DNA from: Corynebacterium frankenforstense DSM 45800
GTDB taxonomy: Bacteria; Actinomycetota; Actinomycetes; Mycobacteriales; Mycobacteriaceae
Length of the DNA: 64,000 nucleotides
Assembly: GCF_001941485.1 (NCBI RefSeq)
Contig: NZ_CP009247.1
Span: 1,860,001-1,924,000, forward strand
Direction: 5' to 3'
The notes under the pieces: generated by a model
The model's input: only the letters and a program-made list of their open reading frames with translations
Database searches by the model: none
What the model was told of the DNA's origin: nothing
Shown: one piece after another, positions 14,239-22,320 of the stretch
Layout of the letters: every line of letters begins with the position of its first letter
Position numbering within the stretch: the stretch's first letter is position 1
Program-made: the position numbers and the translations under genes

Positions 14239-15027
14239 ATGGCAGACGCGAAGAAGGCCGCGGACAAGGCGGCGAAGAAGGAAGAGTCGAAGGCCAAGCG
14301 CGCCAAGCGCAGGCAGAACGTCACCCAGCTGTGGCAGGCCTTCAACATCCAGCGCAAGCAGGACAAGTGGCTGATCCCGCTGATGCTGCTGGCCGTCGTC
14401 GTCCCGGCGGTGCTGCTCTTCGTCATCGGCTCGTTCACCGGTGGCAGGTGGTTCATGCTCGTCATCGGCCTGCTGCTCGGCGTCCTCGCCGCGCTGTGGG
14501 TGATGACCCGCCGCATCGAGAGCTCCGTCTACGACAAGGCGCAGGACTCCCCCGGCGCCGCCGGCTGGGCGCTGGAGAACATGCGCAACACCGTCGGCGT
14601 CGTCTGGTTCACCAAGACCTCGGTGGCCATGACCACCCATCTCGACGCCGTGCACCGCGTCGTCGGCGTGCCGGGCATCGTGCTCGTCGGCGAGGGCGAG
14701 CCGCACCGCCTCAAGCCGCTGATGGCCCAGCAGAAGCGCCGCCTCAACCGCCTGGTCGGCGGCGTGCCGGTCTACGAGCTCTTCGTCGGCGACGGCGAGG
14801 GCCAGGTGCCGCTCAAGCGCCTGCAGCGCGAGATGATCAAGCTGCCGCGCAACTACAAGAAGAACGACGTCTACCCCATCAACGCCCGCATCGAGGCGAT
14901 GGACAACCACGGCGCCGGGGCCAACCCGATGGCCGGCCTGCCCAAGGGCCCGCTGCCCAAGGGCGCGAAGGTCTCGGGCATGAACCGCCGCGCCCGCCGC
15001 GCCCAGGAGCGCAACAAGAACAAGTAA
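14239..15027 (+). CDS. DUF4191 membrane protein
   Basis: A 262-residue protein with a Lys/Ala/Glu-rich N-terminus, two transmembrane helices at about residues 50-90 (WLIPLMLLAVVVPAVLLFVIG and WFMLVIGLLLGVLAALWVM) and a long cytosolic C-terminal domain ending in a basic RRARRAQERNKNK. This architecture and its place after lipA match actinobacterial DUF4191 proteins (Rv2219 in M. tuberculosis). The function is unknown. Start chosen at ATG 14239, 7 bases after a -10 box. It converges on the RDD gene across a strong hairpin. Confidence 0.85.
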   Translation: MADAKKAADKAAKKEESKAKRAKRRQNVTQLWQAFNIQRKQDKWLIPLMLLAVVVPAVLLFVIGSFTGGRWFMLVIGLLLGVLAALWVMTRRIESSVYDKAQDSPGAAGWALENMRNTVGVVWFTKTSVAMTTHLDAVHRVVGVPGIVLVGEGEPHRLKPLMAQQKRRLNRLVGGVPVYELFVGDGEGQVPLKRLQREMIKLPRNYKKNDVYPINARIEAMDNHGAGANPMAGLPKGPLPKGAKVSGMNRRARRAQERNKNK

Positions 15028-15063
15028 CGCGCGTCCGCCGCTCACGCGGCCCCAGACAGACGG

Positions 15064-15100
15064 AGACCCCGCCGGGAGAAGCACTCCCCCGGCGGGGTCT
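15064..15100. terminator. Bidirectional terminator between DUF4191 and RDD genes
   Basis: AGACCCCGCCGGG and CCCGGCGGGGTCT form a 13-bp perfect stem with an 11-base loop. It lies between convergent genes. Confidence 0.7.
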
Positions 15101-15146
15101 TCGCCACGTCGCGCCGCGCGACGTCGTCAATCTTTTCTGCGAACGC

Positions 15147-15620
15147 CTAGCCGCGGATGACCGCGGTGCCGGTGACGCGGTCGTGGACGCCGCGCCCGTC
15201 GGAGTCGACCATGGCGGCCAGGAAGATCGTGCCGGTCATCAGCACGCGCACCGCCGAGCGCCACAGGCCGACGCGCTGGCCGGGCTCGTCGACGCGCGCG
15301 ACGCCCATGCCGAGCACCGCCTGGCCGGGCGTGCGCGCGAAGAACAGGCACGAGGCGAAGCCGAGCAGCAGGAAGTACAGGTAGGTGTAGGTCGCCGTGC
15401 CCAGCCACTCGGAGAACATGTGGGTGAAGCCGCCGAGGATCCAGCAGATCACCCAGTCGATGAGCACGCCGCCCGCGCGGCGGGTGACGCTCGCCAGGGC
15501 GCCCGGGCCGTGCTCCGGCAGTCCCAGCAGCTCGCCGGGGTAGGCGGAGACGCGGGACTCGCTCTCGTACTCGGAGGGGATCGCCGGCCCGTCGAGCCAG
15601 CTGCGGCGCGGTTGAGTCAT
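15147..15620 (-). CDS. RDD family membrane protein
   Basis: A 157-residue protein whose C-terminal two thirds form an RDD domain: [20 protein letters not shown] (first helix with the Arg-x-x-x-x-x-x-Asp pattern), a second helix [18 protein letters not shown], then [16 protein letters not shown] and a third helix. It corresponds in position and type to Rv2219A next to glnA1 in M. tuberculosis. RDD proteins are small transporters or membrane factors, and no substrate can be inferred. The ATG at 15618-15620 is 7 bases from TAGCCT on the same strand. Confidence 0.85.
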   Translation of the reverse strand: MTQPRRSWLDGPAIPSEYESESRVSAYPGELLGLPEHGPGALASVTRRAGGVLIDWVICWILGGFTHMFSEWLGTATYTYLYFLLLGFASCLFFARTPGQAVLGMGVARVDEPGQRVGLWRSAVRVLMTGTIFLAAMVDSDGRGVHDRVTGTAVIRG

Positions 15621-15627
15621 GCCCACC

Positions 15628-15633
15628 AGGCTA
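15628..15633 (-). promoter_or_regulatory. -10 box, leaderless start of the RDD gene
   Basis: TAGCCT on the minus strand, 7 bases (GGTGGGC) before the ATG. Confidence 0.55.
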
Positions 15634-15730
15634 ATGCACGCCCGAAACCGCGGGGGTGGCCGGTGCCCCGTGCGCGACGTTCGCGCGATACCCTGGACGG
15701 GTGAGCCCGTCGCGGACGGAAGAATTTTTA

Positions 15731-15757
15731 GTCGCGCGACAGTTAACCCCCTATACT
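15731..15757 (+). promoter_or_regulatory. glnA promoter with overlapping palindrome
   Basis: TATACT at 15752-15757 is the strongest -10 match upstream of glnA. A perfect 10-base palindrome GTCGCGCGAC sits at 15731-15740, at the -35 position, in a short AT-richer stretch (AATTTTTAGTCGCG). It could be a repressor or activator site. It does not clearly match the AmtR or GlxR consensus that I remember, so the regulator is open. Confidence 0.4.
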
Positions 15758-15819
15758 CGGGCCCACGAACCGTCCGCCCTGCGCCGCAGAGCGCAGAACA
15801 TCCCTGGCAAGGAGAGACC

Positions 15820-17256
15820 GTGGCCTTCAATTCGACCGAAGACGTCCTGAAGTTCATCAAAGACGAGGAGGTCGAGTTCGTCGACGTCCGTTTCACCGAC
15901 GTCCCCGGTGTCGAACAGCACTTCACCATCCCCGCAGACCTCTTCGACGAGGACGCGATCGAGGAGGGCCTCGCCTTCGACGGCTCATCGATCCGCGGGT
16001 TCACCACCATCGACGAGTCCGACATGAACCTCCTGCCGGACCTGGCCACGGCCAAGATCGACCCGTTCCGCACCTCGAAGACGCTGAACATCCAGTTCTT
16101 CGTCCACGACCCGTTCACCCGCGAGCCGTTCTCGCGCGACCCGCGCAACGTCGCCCGCAAGGCCGAGGAGTACCTGGCCGCCACCGGCATCGCCGACACC
16201 TGCAGCTTCGGCCTCGAGGCCGAGTTCTACCTCTTCGACAAGGTGCGCTACTCCACCGAGATCAACAAGGCCTTCTTCGAGGTCGACTCGGAGGAGGGCT
16301 GGTGGAACCGCGGCGAGGAGACCAACCCGGACGGCACCCCGAACCTGGGCCAGCAGACCCGCGTCAAGGGCGGCTACTTCCCGGTGCCGCCGTACGACCG
16401 CACCACCGAGGCCCGCGACGCCATGGTGCGCGTGCTCAAGGACTCCGGCTTCGACATCGAGCGCTTCCACCACGAGGTTGGCACCGGCGGCCAGCAGGAG
16501 ATCAACTACCGCTTCAACACCCTGCTGCACGCGGCGGACGACCTGCAGACCTTCAAGTACATCGTCAAGAACACCGCGCACCGCATGGGCCAGGCCGCGA
16601 CCTTCATGCCCAAGCCGCTCGCCGGTGACAACGGCTCCGGCATGCACGCCCACCAGTCGCTGTGGAAGGACGGCAAGCCGCTGTTCCACGACGAGTCCGG
16701 TTACGCGGGCCTCTCGGACACCGCCCGCTACTACATCGGCGGCATCCTCTCCCACGCCCCGGCCGTGCTGGCGTTCACCAACCCGACGCTGAACTCCTAC
16801 CACCGCCTGGTGCCCGGCTTCGAGGCCCCGATCAACCTGGTCTACTCGCAGCGCAACCGCTCGGCGGCCGTGCGCATCCCGATCACCGGCTCCAACCCCA
16901 AGGCCAAGCGCATCGAGTTCCGCGCCCCGGACCCCTCGGGCAACCCGTACCTGGGCCTGGCCGCGATGATGCTCGCCGGCCTCGACGGCATCAAGAACCG
17001 CATCGAGCCGCACGCCCCGGTGGACAAGGACCTCTACGAGCTGCCGCCCGAGGAGGCCAAGTCCATCCCGCAGGCGCCGACCTCGCTGGAGGCCTCGCTG
17101 AAGGCCCTCGAGGAGGACAACGAGTTCCTCACCGAAGGCGACGTCTTCACCGAGGACCTGGTGGACACCTACATCAGCTACAAGTACGACAACGAGATCA
17201 CCCCGGTGCGCCTGCGGCCGACCCCGCAGGAGTTCGAGATGTACTTCGACTGCTAG
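15820..17256 (+). CDS. glnA: Glutamine synthetase, type I (main copy)
   Basis: A 478-residue GS that makes glutamine from glutamate, ammonia and ATP. Motifs: FDGSSIRGF with [64 protein letters not shown] and [10 protein letters not shown]. The adenylylation site is DLYELPPEE with Tyr 406, matching the position known in M. tuberculosis GlnA1; GlnE at 41365-44502 should act here. GTG start with AAGGAG 7-8 bases upstream. A very similar second copy lies at 22321-23757. Synteny (RDD gene before it) marks this copy as the ancestral one. Confidence 0.96.
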   Translation: MAFNSTEDVLKFIKDEEVEFVDVRFTDVPGVEQHFTIPADLFDEDAIEEGLAFDGSSIRGFTTIDESDMNLLPDLATAKIDPFRTSKTLNIQFFVHDPFTREPFSRDPRNVARKAEEYLAATGIADTCSFGLEAEFYLFDKVRYSTEINKAFFEVDSEEGWWNRGEETNPDGTPNLGQQTRVKGGYFPVPPYDRTTEARDAMVRVLKDSGFDIERFHHEVGTGGQQEINYRFNTLLHAADDLQTFKYIVKNTAHRMGQAATFMPKPLAGDNGSGMHAHQSLWKDGKPLFHDESGYAGLSDTARYYIGGILSHAPAVLAFTNPTLNSYHRLVPGFEAPINLVYSQRNRSAAVRIPITGSNPKAKRIEFRAPDPSGNPYLGLAAMMLAGLDGIKNRIEPHAPVDKDLYELPPEEAKSIPQAPTSLEASLKALEEDNEFLTEGDVFTEDLVDTYISYKYDNEITPVRLRPTPQEFEMYFDC

Positions 17257-17284
17257 ACGGCGCGCGGAGGTCGTGGCGCGACGG

Positions 17285-17290
17285 TAGGCT
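17285..17290 (+). promoter_or_regulatory. -10 box, leaderless start of the UvrA-like gene
   Basis: TAGGCT followed by 7 bases (CGCGCGG) and the GTG at 17298, within the 41-base gap after glnA. Confidence 0.55.
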
Positions 17291-17297
17291 CGCGCGG

Positions 17298-19652
17298 GTG
17301 AATGAGCCCGCGAAGCCCGCCGACGCCCACGACCTCATTTCTGTGCGCGGAGCCAACGAGAACAACCTGCGCCACGTCAGCCTGGACATCCCGAAGCGGC
17401 GCCTGACCGTCTTCGCCGGGGTCTCCGGCTCCGGGAAATCCTCCCTGGTCTTCGACACCGTCGCCGCCGAGTCGCGGCGGCTGATCAACGACACCTACTC
17501 GACCTTCGTGCAGGGCTTCATGCCCACGCTCGCGCGCCCGGACGTCGACGCGCTCGAGGGGCTGACCACCGCGATCGTCGTCAGTCAGGAGCAGCTGGGC
17601 GCCAACCCGCGCTCCACCGTCGGCACGGCCACCGACGTCACCGCGATGCTGCGCGTGCTCTACTCGCACATCGCCGAGCCCAACGCCGGCGGCCCCGGCG
17701 CCTACTCCTTCAACGTGCCCAGCGTCAGCGGCGGCGGCGCGATTACCGACGCCCGCGGGCGCAAGAAGGTGCTGAAGAACTTCCGGCGTACGGGTGGCAT
17801 GTGCCCGACGTGCGAGGGCACCGGCTGGGCGGGGGTGTTCGACGTCGACGAGGTGGTGGACGCGGCGCTCTCCCTCGACGACGGCGCCGTGAAGGTGCCC
17901 GGCTACAAGCCCGGCTCCTGGAGCCTGCGCCAGTACGCCGACTCCGGCCTCTACCCCACCGACGTGCCGGTCGGGGAGTTCACCGACGAGCAGCGCGACC
18001 TGCTGCTGTGGGCCGAGCCGCGACGGATGAACTACCTGGGGCACAACTCCACCTACGAGGGGCTGATCCCGAAGCTGACCAAGTCGGTGCTCACCAAGGA
18101 GCGCTCGGGGCTGCAGAAGGCGATGCGCGAGTTCGTCGACCGCGCGGTGACCATGGGGCCCTGCCCGGACTGCGGCGGCACGCGCCTGGCGCCGCACGCG
18201 CTCGAGTCGCGGATCGCGGGAAAGAACATCGCCGAGCTGTGCGCGATGGAGGTCCGCGAGCTCGCCGGGTGGCTCGGCGGGCTCGACGCCCCGTCCTCGG
18301 CTCCGCTGGTGCGGGCGATCCGGGAGACGCTGGACAACTTCGTCACCGTCGGCCTGGGCTACCTCACGCTCGACAGGCCTGCCTCGACGCTCTCGGGCGG
18401 CGAGGCGCAGCGCATCAAGATGATCCGCCACGTCGGCTCCGCGCTCAGCGACGTCACCTACGTCTTCGACGAGCCCACCGCGGGCCTGCACCCGGCCGAC
18501 GTGGAGCGCCTGGACACGCTGCTGCTCAGACTGCGGGACAAGGGCAACACGGTGCTGGTGGTCGAGCACCGCCCGCAGACCATCGAGATCGCCGACCGCG
18601 TCGTCGAGCTCGGCCCGGGCGCGGGCTCGGCCGGCGGCGAGATCGTCTTCGAGGGCACCGTCGACGAGCTGCGCCGCGCCGACACCGTCACCGGCCGGCA
18701 CATGGACGTCGGCTACGAGCTCAAGGCCGACGCGGAGTGCCGCCCCGGCGACGGGGTGCTGGAGATCCGCGGGGCGGCGACGAACAACCTGCACGACCTC
18801 GACGTGGACGTGCCGCGCGGGACGCTGACGGCGATCACGGGCGTGGCCGGCTCCGGCAAGTCCTCGCTGCTGGCGGCGATCGAGCCGGACGAGAAGACCG
18901 TGTGGGTCGACCAGTCGCCCATCTCCGGCTCGCGGCGGTCCAACCCGGCGACCTACACCGGGGCGCTGGACCCGATCCGCAAGGCCTTCGCCAAGGAGAA
19001 CGGGGTCAAGCCCGCGCTCTTCTCCCCCAACTCCGACGGCGCGTGCCAGAACTGCAACGGCGCCGGGGTGGTCTACGTGGACTTAGGCTTCATGCAGGGC
19101 GTGGACGTGCCCTGCGAGGTCTGCGAGGGCCGGCGCTTCGACGCGGCGGTGCTCGAGCACCGCTTCGGAGGGCTGGACATCGCCGAGGTCCTCGACCTGC
19201 CGGCCGCCGAGGCCGCGGGGTTCTTCGCCGACGCCGACCACCGCGTGCCGGCCGCGGCACGGATCGCGGGCTATCTGGTGGATGTGGGCTTGGGCTACGT
19301 GCGCCTGGGGCAGCCGCTGACGACCCTCTCGGGCGGCGAGCGGCAGCGGCTCAAGCTGGCCTCGCACCTCAACGAGAAGGCCACGCTCTTCGTCCTCGAC
19401 GAGCCGACGACGGGCCTGCACGTCGCCGACGCGGGCGTGCTGGTCGGACTCTTCGACCGGCTGGTCGACGCCGGGGCGACGGTGATCGTCGTCGAGCACA
19501 ACCCGGCGGTGATCACGCGCGCGGACCACGTCATCGACCTGGGCCCGGGCGCGGGTTCCGACGGCGGGCGCGTGGTCGCCGAGGGCACGCCGCGCGACGT
19601 CGCGGCGAACGCGGACTCGGCGACGGGGCGCTACCTCGCGCGGTTTGCGTGA
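17298..19652 (+). CDS. Short UvrA-like ABC ATPase
   Basis: A 784-residue duplicated ABC ATPase of the UvrA family. First half: Walker A GVSGSGKSS near residue 40, zinc-type cysteines CPTC and CPDC, signature LSGGEAQRIK near 365 and Walker B YVFDEPTAGLHP. Second half: GVAGSGKSS near 515, cysteine pairs CQNC and CEVC, LSGGERQRLK near 677 and FVLDEPTTGLH. True UvrA is about 950 residues. The missing part is the segment after the first Walker A that holds the UvrB-binding domain: here a compact region with STFVQGFMPTLARPDVDALEGL follows directly. This is the pattern of UvrA2/DrrC-type proteins, linked to drug tolerance or DNA protection rather than the standard repair complex. Cytosolic. Substrate unknown. 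Confidence 0.88.
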   Translation: MNEPAKPADAHDLISVRGANENNLRHVSLDIPKRRLTVFAGVSGSGKSSLVFDTVAAESRRLINDTYSTFVQGFMPTLARPDVDALEGLTTAIVVSQEQLGANPRSTVGTATDVTAMLRVLYSHIAEPNAGGPGAYSFNVPSVSGGGAITDARGRKKVLKNFRRTGGMCPTCEGTGWAGVFDVDEVVDAALSLDDGAVKVPGYKPGSWSLRQYADSGLYPTDVPVGEFTDEQRDLLLWAEPRRMNYLGHNSTYEGLIPKLTKSVLTKERSGLQKAMREFVDRAVTMGPCPDCGGTRLAPHALESRIAGKNIAELCAMEVRELAGWLGGLDAPSSAPLVRAIRETLDNFVTVGLGYLTLDRPASTLSGGEAQRIKMIRHVGSALSDVTYVFDEPTAGLHPADVERLDTLLLRLRDKGNTVLVVEHRPQTIEIADRVVELGPGAGSAGGEIVFEGTVDELRRADTVTGRHMDVGYELKADAECRPGDGVLEIRGAATNNLHDLDVDVPRGTLTAITGVAGSGKSSLLAAIEPDEKTVWVDQSPISGSRRSNPATYTGALDPIRKAFAKENGVKPALFSPNSDGACQNCNGAGVVYVDLGFMQGVDVPCEVCEGRRFDAAVLEHRFGGLDIAEVLDLPAAEAAGFFADADHRVPAAARIAGYLVDVGLGYVRLGQPLTTLSGGERQRLKLASHLNEKATLFVLDEPTTGLHVADAGVLVGLFDRLVDAGATVIVVEHNPAVITRADHVIDLGPGAGSDGGRVVAEGTPRDVAANADSATGRYLARFA

Positions 19653-19703
19653 GGGGGCGGGGCCGGTGCCCCGCGCGCCGGCACGGAGCCTCGGCGAAGA
19701 ACC

Positions 19704-20600
19704 TCAGTCACGCCCGAAGCGCGCCTCGAGGATTCCCTGCAGCTGGTCGAAGAGCGGTGTGGGCTCCTTGTACCGCTCCCCGAGCCGGCGCACGGCCCCG
19801 GCCTGCGAGTCCAGCTCGTTGACTCGTCCGGCGAGGTAGTCGCGCTGCATCGAGGTCGTGGCCTCCGCGTCGAGCGAGTCGGCGAAGCCCAGCTGGCGGG
19901 CCACCGCGTCGTCGGGCAGGTCCACCCCGCTGGCCCAGGCCACACGCGCGGCCTCCTCGAGCAGCGCGGTGTACTGGTCGCGCAGCTCGGTGCGCACGTA
20001 GCCCAGCGGGCGCTCGGCCGCCGCGCCCAGCGCGCCGAACGGGGTGACGAACATGGCCTTCGTCCACACGTCGACCCAGATGTCCGGGTAAACCTTGGCG
20101 GGGATGCCGGCGTCGGTGAGCAGGCGCGCGAGTGCGTCGACGCGCTCGTCGGGCTCCCCGTCGAAGGTACCCACGTGGTAGTTCAACGGGCCGTCGGCAA
20201 GCTCGACCACGCCGGGGCCGCGGTGGATCATGAAGCCGCGCACCACGCCCGGCCACACGTGCCCGGCGCCGAAGGCATCGGCGGCCAGGTGCGGGACCTC
20301 GACGGAGTTCTGGGTCAGCGCCACCGGCACCCCCTCGGGCACGCCGGGGAACTTCTCCTGCCCGGGCAGCACCTTGGTGGCGAGCACGGCGACGTCGACG
20401 TCGCCGAGCTCGTCGAAGCTCTCGGCCGCGGGAACCTGGACCGTCAGCTCCCCGCCGCCGTGGATGAGGGTGAGTCCCTCGCCGTTGATCCGTTCCAGGG
20501 TCTCGCCCCGGGCGACGACGGCGACGTCCGCGCCCGATTCCGCCAGCCGGGCCGCGAACAGGCCGCCGACCGCGCCGGCGCCAATAATTCCGATACGCAT
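19704..20600 (-). CDS. Ketopantoate reductase family protein (PanE/ApbA)
   Basis: A 298-residue NAD(P)-dependent reductase. The N-terminal Rossmann motif is MRIGIIGAGAVGGLFAARLAE. ALTQNSVEVPH stands where typical family members have QNG. KAMFVTPFGALGA contains the catalytic-lysine region, and EATTSMQRDYLAGRVNELD matches the ApbA C-terminal signature (TSMxxDxxxGRxxE). Substrate may be ketopantoate or another 2-oxo acid; actinobacteria often carry several such paralogues. ATG is 7 bases after TAGGCT. It converges with the UvrA-like gene. Confidence 0.85.
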   Translation of the reverse strand: MRIGIIGAGAVGGLFAARLAESGADVAVVARGETLERINGEGLTLIHGGGELTVQVPAAESFDELGDVDVAVLATKVLPGQEKFPGVPEGVPVALTQNSVEVPHLAADAFGAGHVWPGVVRGFMIHRGPGVVELADGPLNYHVGTFDGEPDERVDALARLLTDAGIPAKVYPDIWVDVWTKAMFVTPFGALGAAAERPLGYVRTELRDQYTALLEEAARVAWASGVDLPDDAVARQLGFADSLDAEATTSMQRDYLAGRVNELDSQAGAVRRLGERYKEPTPLFDQLQGILEARFGRD

Positions 20601-20865
20601 GGCCAACAGCCTATCGCCCGAAGCGGGCCGCGGGGCCGGTTTCAGCACGATCACCCCTCCCGCCCCCGGGGTTTGAACCCGCCCCAGGGTGCCGGATACG
20701 CCCAATCACCCCCGTTAATGGGTATACGTTCACCATGCATATATTTCATGCCTCAACAGGGGGTTAGCGCCCGATCAGCGAATTTTCACAAACGTGTACT
20801 GGATTTATGCGTTAACGTGAATGACGGCGGTTGAGAGATCGTCCGGCGGACGAACTAGCCAATCA
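20601..20865. other. AT-rich divergent control region
   Basis: Between the PanE-like gene and the structured leader of the next gene lies an AT-rich island (about 20700-20830) in otherwise GC-rich DNA. It contains TATACG and GCATATATTTCATGC (ends complementary). It also contains an interrupted dyad, TTCACAAACG followed after 15 bases by CGTTAACGTGAA, near 20784-20822. Several weak -10 candidates are present and I cannot choose one. It looks like a regulated promoter. No gene is evident. Confidence 0.45.
20608..20613 (-). promoter_or_regulatory. -10 box, leaderless start of the PanE-like gene
   Basis: TAGGCT on the minus strand, followed by GTTGGCC and the ATG at 20598-20600. Confidence 0.55.
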
Positions 20866-20995
20866 GGCAGGGACGCCACGCGCCGAACGGCCGACGGGGC
20901 GCGCCCCGGGTGAGAGCCCGAGCAGGCGCTGCCCCGGAAACCGGAGACCCCGCCGAGCCGGATAACACCCCGGCCGAGGCGCGTCGCGCCCTGCC
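20866..20995 (+). promoter_or_regulatory. Candidate structured leader RNA (possible riboswitch)
   Basis: A long outer helix is formed by 20866-20884 (GGCAGGGACGCCACGCGCC) with 20978-20995 (GGCGCGTCGCGCCCTGCC): 7 bp, a bulged A, 3 bp, one mismatch and 7 bp. Inside, CGACGGGG can pair with CCCCGCCG as the base of a second arm that also contains small hairpins (CGGG-TGAGAG-CCCG and CCGG-AAA-CCGG). GCCGG-ATAACACC-CCGGC forms a third arm. The result is a three-way junction ending 7 bases before the ribosome site of the next gene. Short elements (ACGGGG, TGAGA, ACCC, GGATAA) recall the thiamine-pyrophosphate class but the order and spacing do not fit. I leave the class open. Confidence 0.45.
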
Positions 20996-21016
20996 GCACC
21001 CACGGAAAGTTATCGC

Positions 21017-22174
21017 GTGACCTCTGGATTCCCCGAAGCTCCCCGCATCGACTTCCTCTACCTCTCCGAGCCCGACATGATCGAGGCCGGCGTGACCGAC
21101 TCCGCGGCCTGCGTGTCGGCGATGGAGGAGGTCCTGATCCTCCTGGCCAACGGCGACTACCGGATGGCCGGTGCCTCCGCGAACTCGCACGGCGCCCAGA
21201 TCAACTTCCCCGCGAACCCCGAGCACGAGGGCATGCCGGCCGACGGCCCGGACCGCCGCTTCATGGCGATGCCCGCCTACCTGGGCGGACGCTTCCGCAG
21301 CGCCGGCGTGAAGTGGTACGGCTCCAACGTGGAGAACCGCGAGCACGGCCTGCCGCGCTCCATCCACGTCTTCGTGCTCAACGACGCCGTCACCGGCGCA
21401 CCGAAGGCCATCATGTCCGCCAACCTGCTCTCCGCCTACCGCACCGGCGCCGTGCCGGGCGTCGGCGTCAGGCACCTGGCCGTCGAGAACGCCGAGACCG
21501 TCGGCGTGATCGGGCCCGGCGTCATGAGCCGCACGATCTTCGCCGCCGCGGTCTCCCAGCGCCCGTCGATCAACAAGGTCAAGATCAAGGGCCGCAGCGA
21601 GGGCTCGACCAAGCGGGCGGCGGACTGGTTCCGCGGGAACTTCCCGGACGTCGCCGTCGAGATCGTCGACAGCGAGCAGGCCGCCATCGAGGGCTCGGAC
21701 ATCGTCATCGCCGGCACGTCGACCTCGGACGAGGGCCCGTCGGGCTTCCCCTACTTCAAGCGCGAGTGGATCAAGCCGGGCGCGCTGCTGCTCATGCCGG
21801 CCGCCGCCCGCCTGGACGACGACTTCATCACCTCCGACGAGGCCAACCTGGTGCTCGACTTCGACGGCCTCTACCGCGAGTGGTTCCACGAGAACGGCCC
21901 GGACGTCACTTACGAGCAGCTGCTGGGCATCCCCGGCAACCGCTGGTGGGACATGTGCGAGGAGGGCACGCTGCCGGCCGAGAAGCTGGTCAACATGGGC
22001 GACATCGCCCAGGGCAAGGCCCCGGGCCGCGAGAACGACGAGCAGATCTTCTGCTACTCCATCGGCGGCATGCCCGTCGAGGACGTCGCGTGGGCCCACG
22101 ACCTCTACGAGCACGCGCTCGAGAAGGGCATCGGCACCAAGCTCAACCTCTGGGAGAACCCGGTCCTCTCCTGA
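21017..22174 (+). CDS. Ornithine cyclodeaminase/mu-crystallin family protein
   Basis: A 385-residue protein with the family's NAD-binding fold in the middle ([20 protein letters not shown], then [17 protein letters not shown]). The N-terminal substrate-binding part ([23 protein letters not shown]) is also present. It is longer than typical ornithine cyclodeaminase (about 330) and carries a Trp-rich C-terminal part ([10 protein letters not shown]). Similar proteins are annotated in actinobacteria as tyramine oxidase subunit B; I am not sure that name is correct here. GTG start with GGAAAG 9 bases upstream, directly after a structured leader. It is followed by a terminator and the second glnA, so an amine- or amino-acid-related role is plausible. 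Confidence 0.75.
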   Translation: MTSGFPEAPRIDFLYLSEPDMIEAGVTDSAACVSAMEEVLILLANGDYRMAGASANSHGAQINFPANPEHEGMPADGPDRRFMAMPAYLGGRFRSAGVKWYGSNVENREHGLPRSIHVFVLNDAVTGAPKAIMSANLLSAYRTGAVPGVGVRHLAVENAETVGVIGPGVMSRTIFAAAVSQRPSINKVKIKGRSEGSTKRAADWFRGNFPDVAVEIVDSEQAAIEGSDIVIAGTSTSDEGPSGFPYFKREWIKPGALLLMPAAARLDDDFITSDEANLVLDFDGLYREWFHENGPDVTYEQLLGIPGNRWWDMCEEGTLPAEKLVNMGDIAQGKAPGRENDEQIFCYSIGGMPVEDVAWAHDLYEHALEKGIGTKLNLWENPVLS

Positions 22175-22197
22175 GGCCCGTTCCCCGCCCGCCGGGT

Positions 22198-22227
22198 GAG
22201 GCCCCGTCACACCCGACCGGGGGCCTC
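22198..22227 (+). terminator. Terminator after the cyclodeaminase-family gene
   Basis: GAGGCCCC at 22198-22205 pairs with GGGGCCTC at 22220-22227 around a 14-base loop, in the gap before the second glnA. Confidence 0.55.
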
Positions 22228-22243
22228 GCCCGGCGCGCATCAT

Positions 22244-22310
22244 TAGCCTGTGGATATAAGCACACCTGCACCCGACGCTTCCCGAAAGGAACGCAGCCCC
22301 CGACCGGGGC
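22244..22310 (+). promoter_or_regulatory. Promoter and leader of the second glnA
   Basis: TAGCCT at 22244-22249 (or TATAAG at 22255-22260) is a likely -10. The only clear ribosome-site-like sequence, AAAGGA at 22285-22290, is about 30 bases from the GTG at 22321. A small hairpin (GCCCC-CGACC-GGGGC, 22296-22310) lies between them. Folding would bring the site to about 15 bases from the start. Confidence 0.4.
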
Positions 22311-22320
22311 ACTGATCACC

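Noticed and set aside
20866..20995. Cobalamin or classical TPP riboswitch
   Set aside because: The B12-box and CCACTGT-type core are missing. For TPP the bulge order and the fourth helix do not fit. Kept as unassigned structure.
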